Shown here: in pieces, positions 5,658 through 5,681 of the stretch
Layout of the letters: each line of letters begins with the position of its first letter
How positions within the stretch are numbered: the stretch's first letter is position 1
Source: Methanoregulaceae archaeon
GTDB taxonomy: Archaea > Halobacteriota > Methanomicrobia > Methanomicrobiales > Methanospirillaceae
NCBI GenBank assembly: GCA_019695435.1
Contig: JACTVF010000164.1
Coordinates: 1-5,681, forward strand
Direction: 5' to 3'
Length of the DNA: 5,681 nt
Translations under genes and position numbers: made by a program
The notes under the pieces: generated by a model
What the model was told of the DNA's origin: nothing
The model's database searches: none
Seen by the model: only the letters and a program-made list of their open reading frames with translations

Positions 5658-5681
5658 TCATTTGACAACATCCCTAAATAG

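Overview
The window looks like archaeal chromosome, most likely from a methanogen of the Methanomicrobiales type (Methanoregula-like). This is inferred from gene style, not from a marker gene. The support is a pair of single-pass membrane proteins with cytoplasmic TPRs and a secreted beta-rich domain, TATA-like boxes about 25-30 nt before start codons that lack Shine-Dalgarno sequences, oligo-T tracts just after stop codons, and a GtrA plus YkcB-type glycosyltransferase pair.

Layout from left to right. Positions 1-172 are non-coding, with G-tract/C-tract palindromes and a T-tract terminator for the next gene. 173-1072 (minus) encodes a TPR / transmembrane / Pro-Thr linker / beta-domain protein. 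1208-1483 (plus) is a small AT-rich ribbon-helix-helix DNA-binding protein. 1731-2624 (minus) is a close paralogue of the first TPR protein, and the similarity includes about 40 bp of upstream DNA. 2625-3344 is a long, mostly non-coding stretch holding a cryptic minus-strand frame without an ATG (2715-2990), a nested inverted repeat (2953-3001), a small palindrome (3064-3082) and a G/C-tract hairpin (3161-3207). 3345-3812 (minus) is a GtrA-family membrane protein. 3822-5456 (minus) is the large C-terminal part of a YkcB-type polytopic glycosyltransferase. Its reading frame continues upstream, recognisably as the same protein, to about 5642, but is interrupted by an in-frame TAG at 5457-5459 and loses family resemblance near the right edge.

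How the genes fit together: the glycosyltransferase and GtrA genes are 9 nt apart on one strand. Together they suggest polyprenyl-phosphate-sugar dependent glycosylation at the outer face of the membrane, but the transferase looks broken in this copy. The two TPR proteins appear to be a tandem duplication with a shared leaderless-type promoter. They probably link a cytoplasmic protein-interaction module to an extracellular beta domain. The RHH gene lies between the duplicates, is divergent from the first and convergent with the second, and could be a local regulator. No RNA gene, CRISPR array or complete mobile element was seen. The points most worth follow-up are the amber interruption, the duplicated TPR-membrane proteins, and the inverted repeats of the 2.7-3.3 kb gap.
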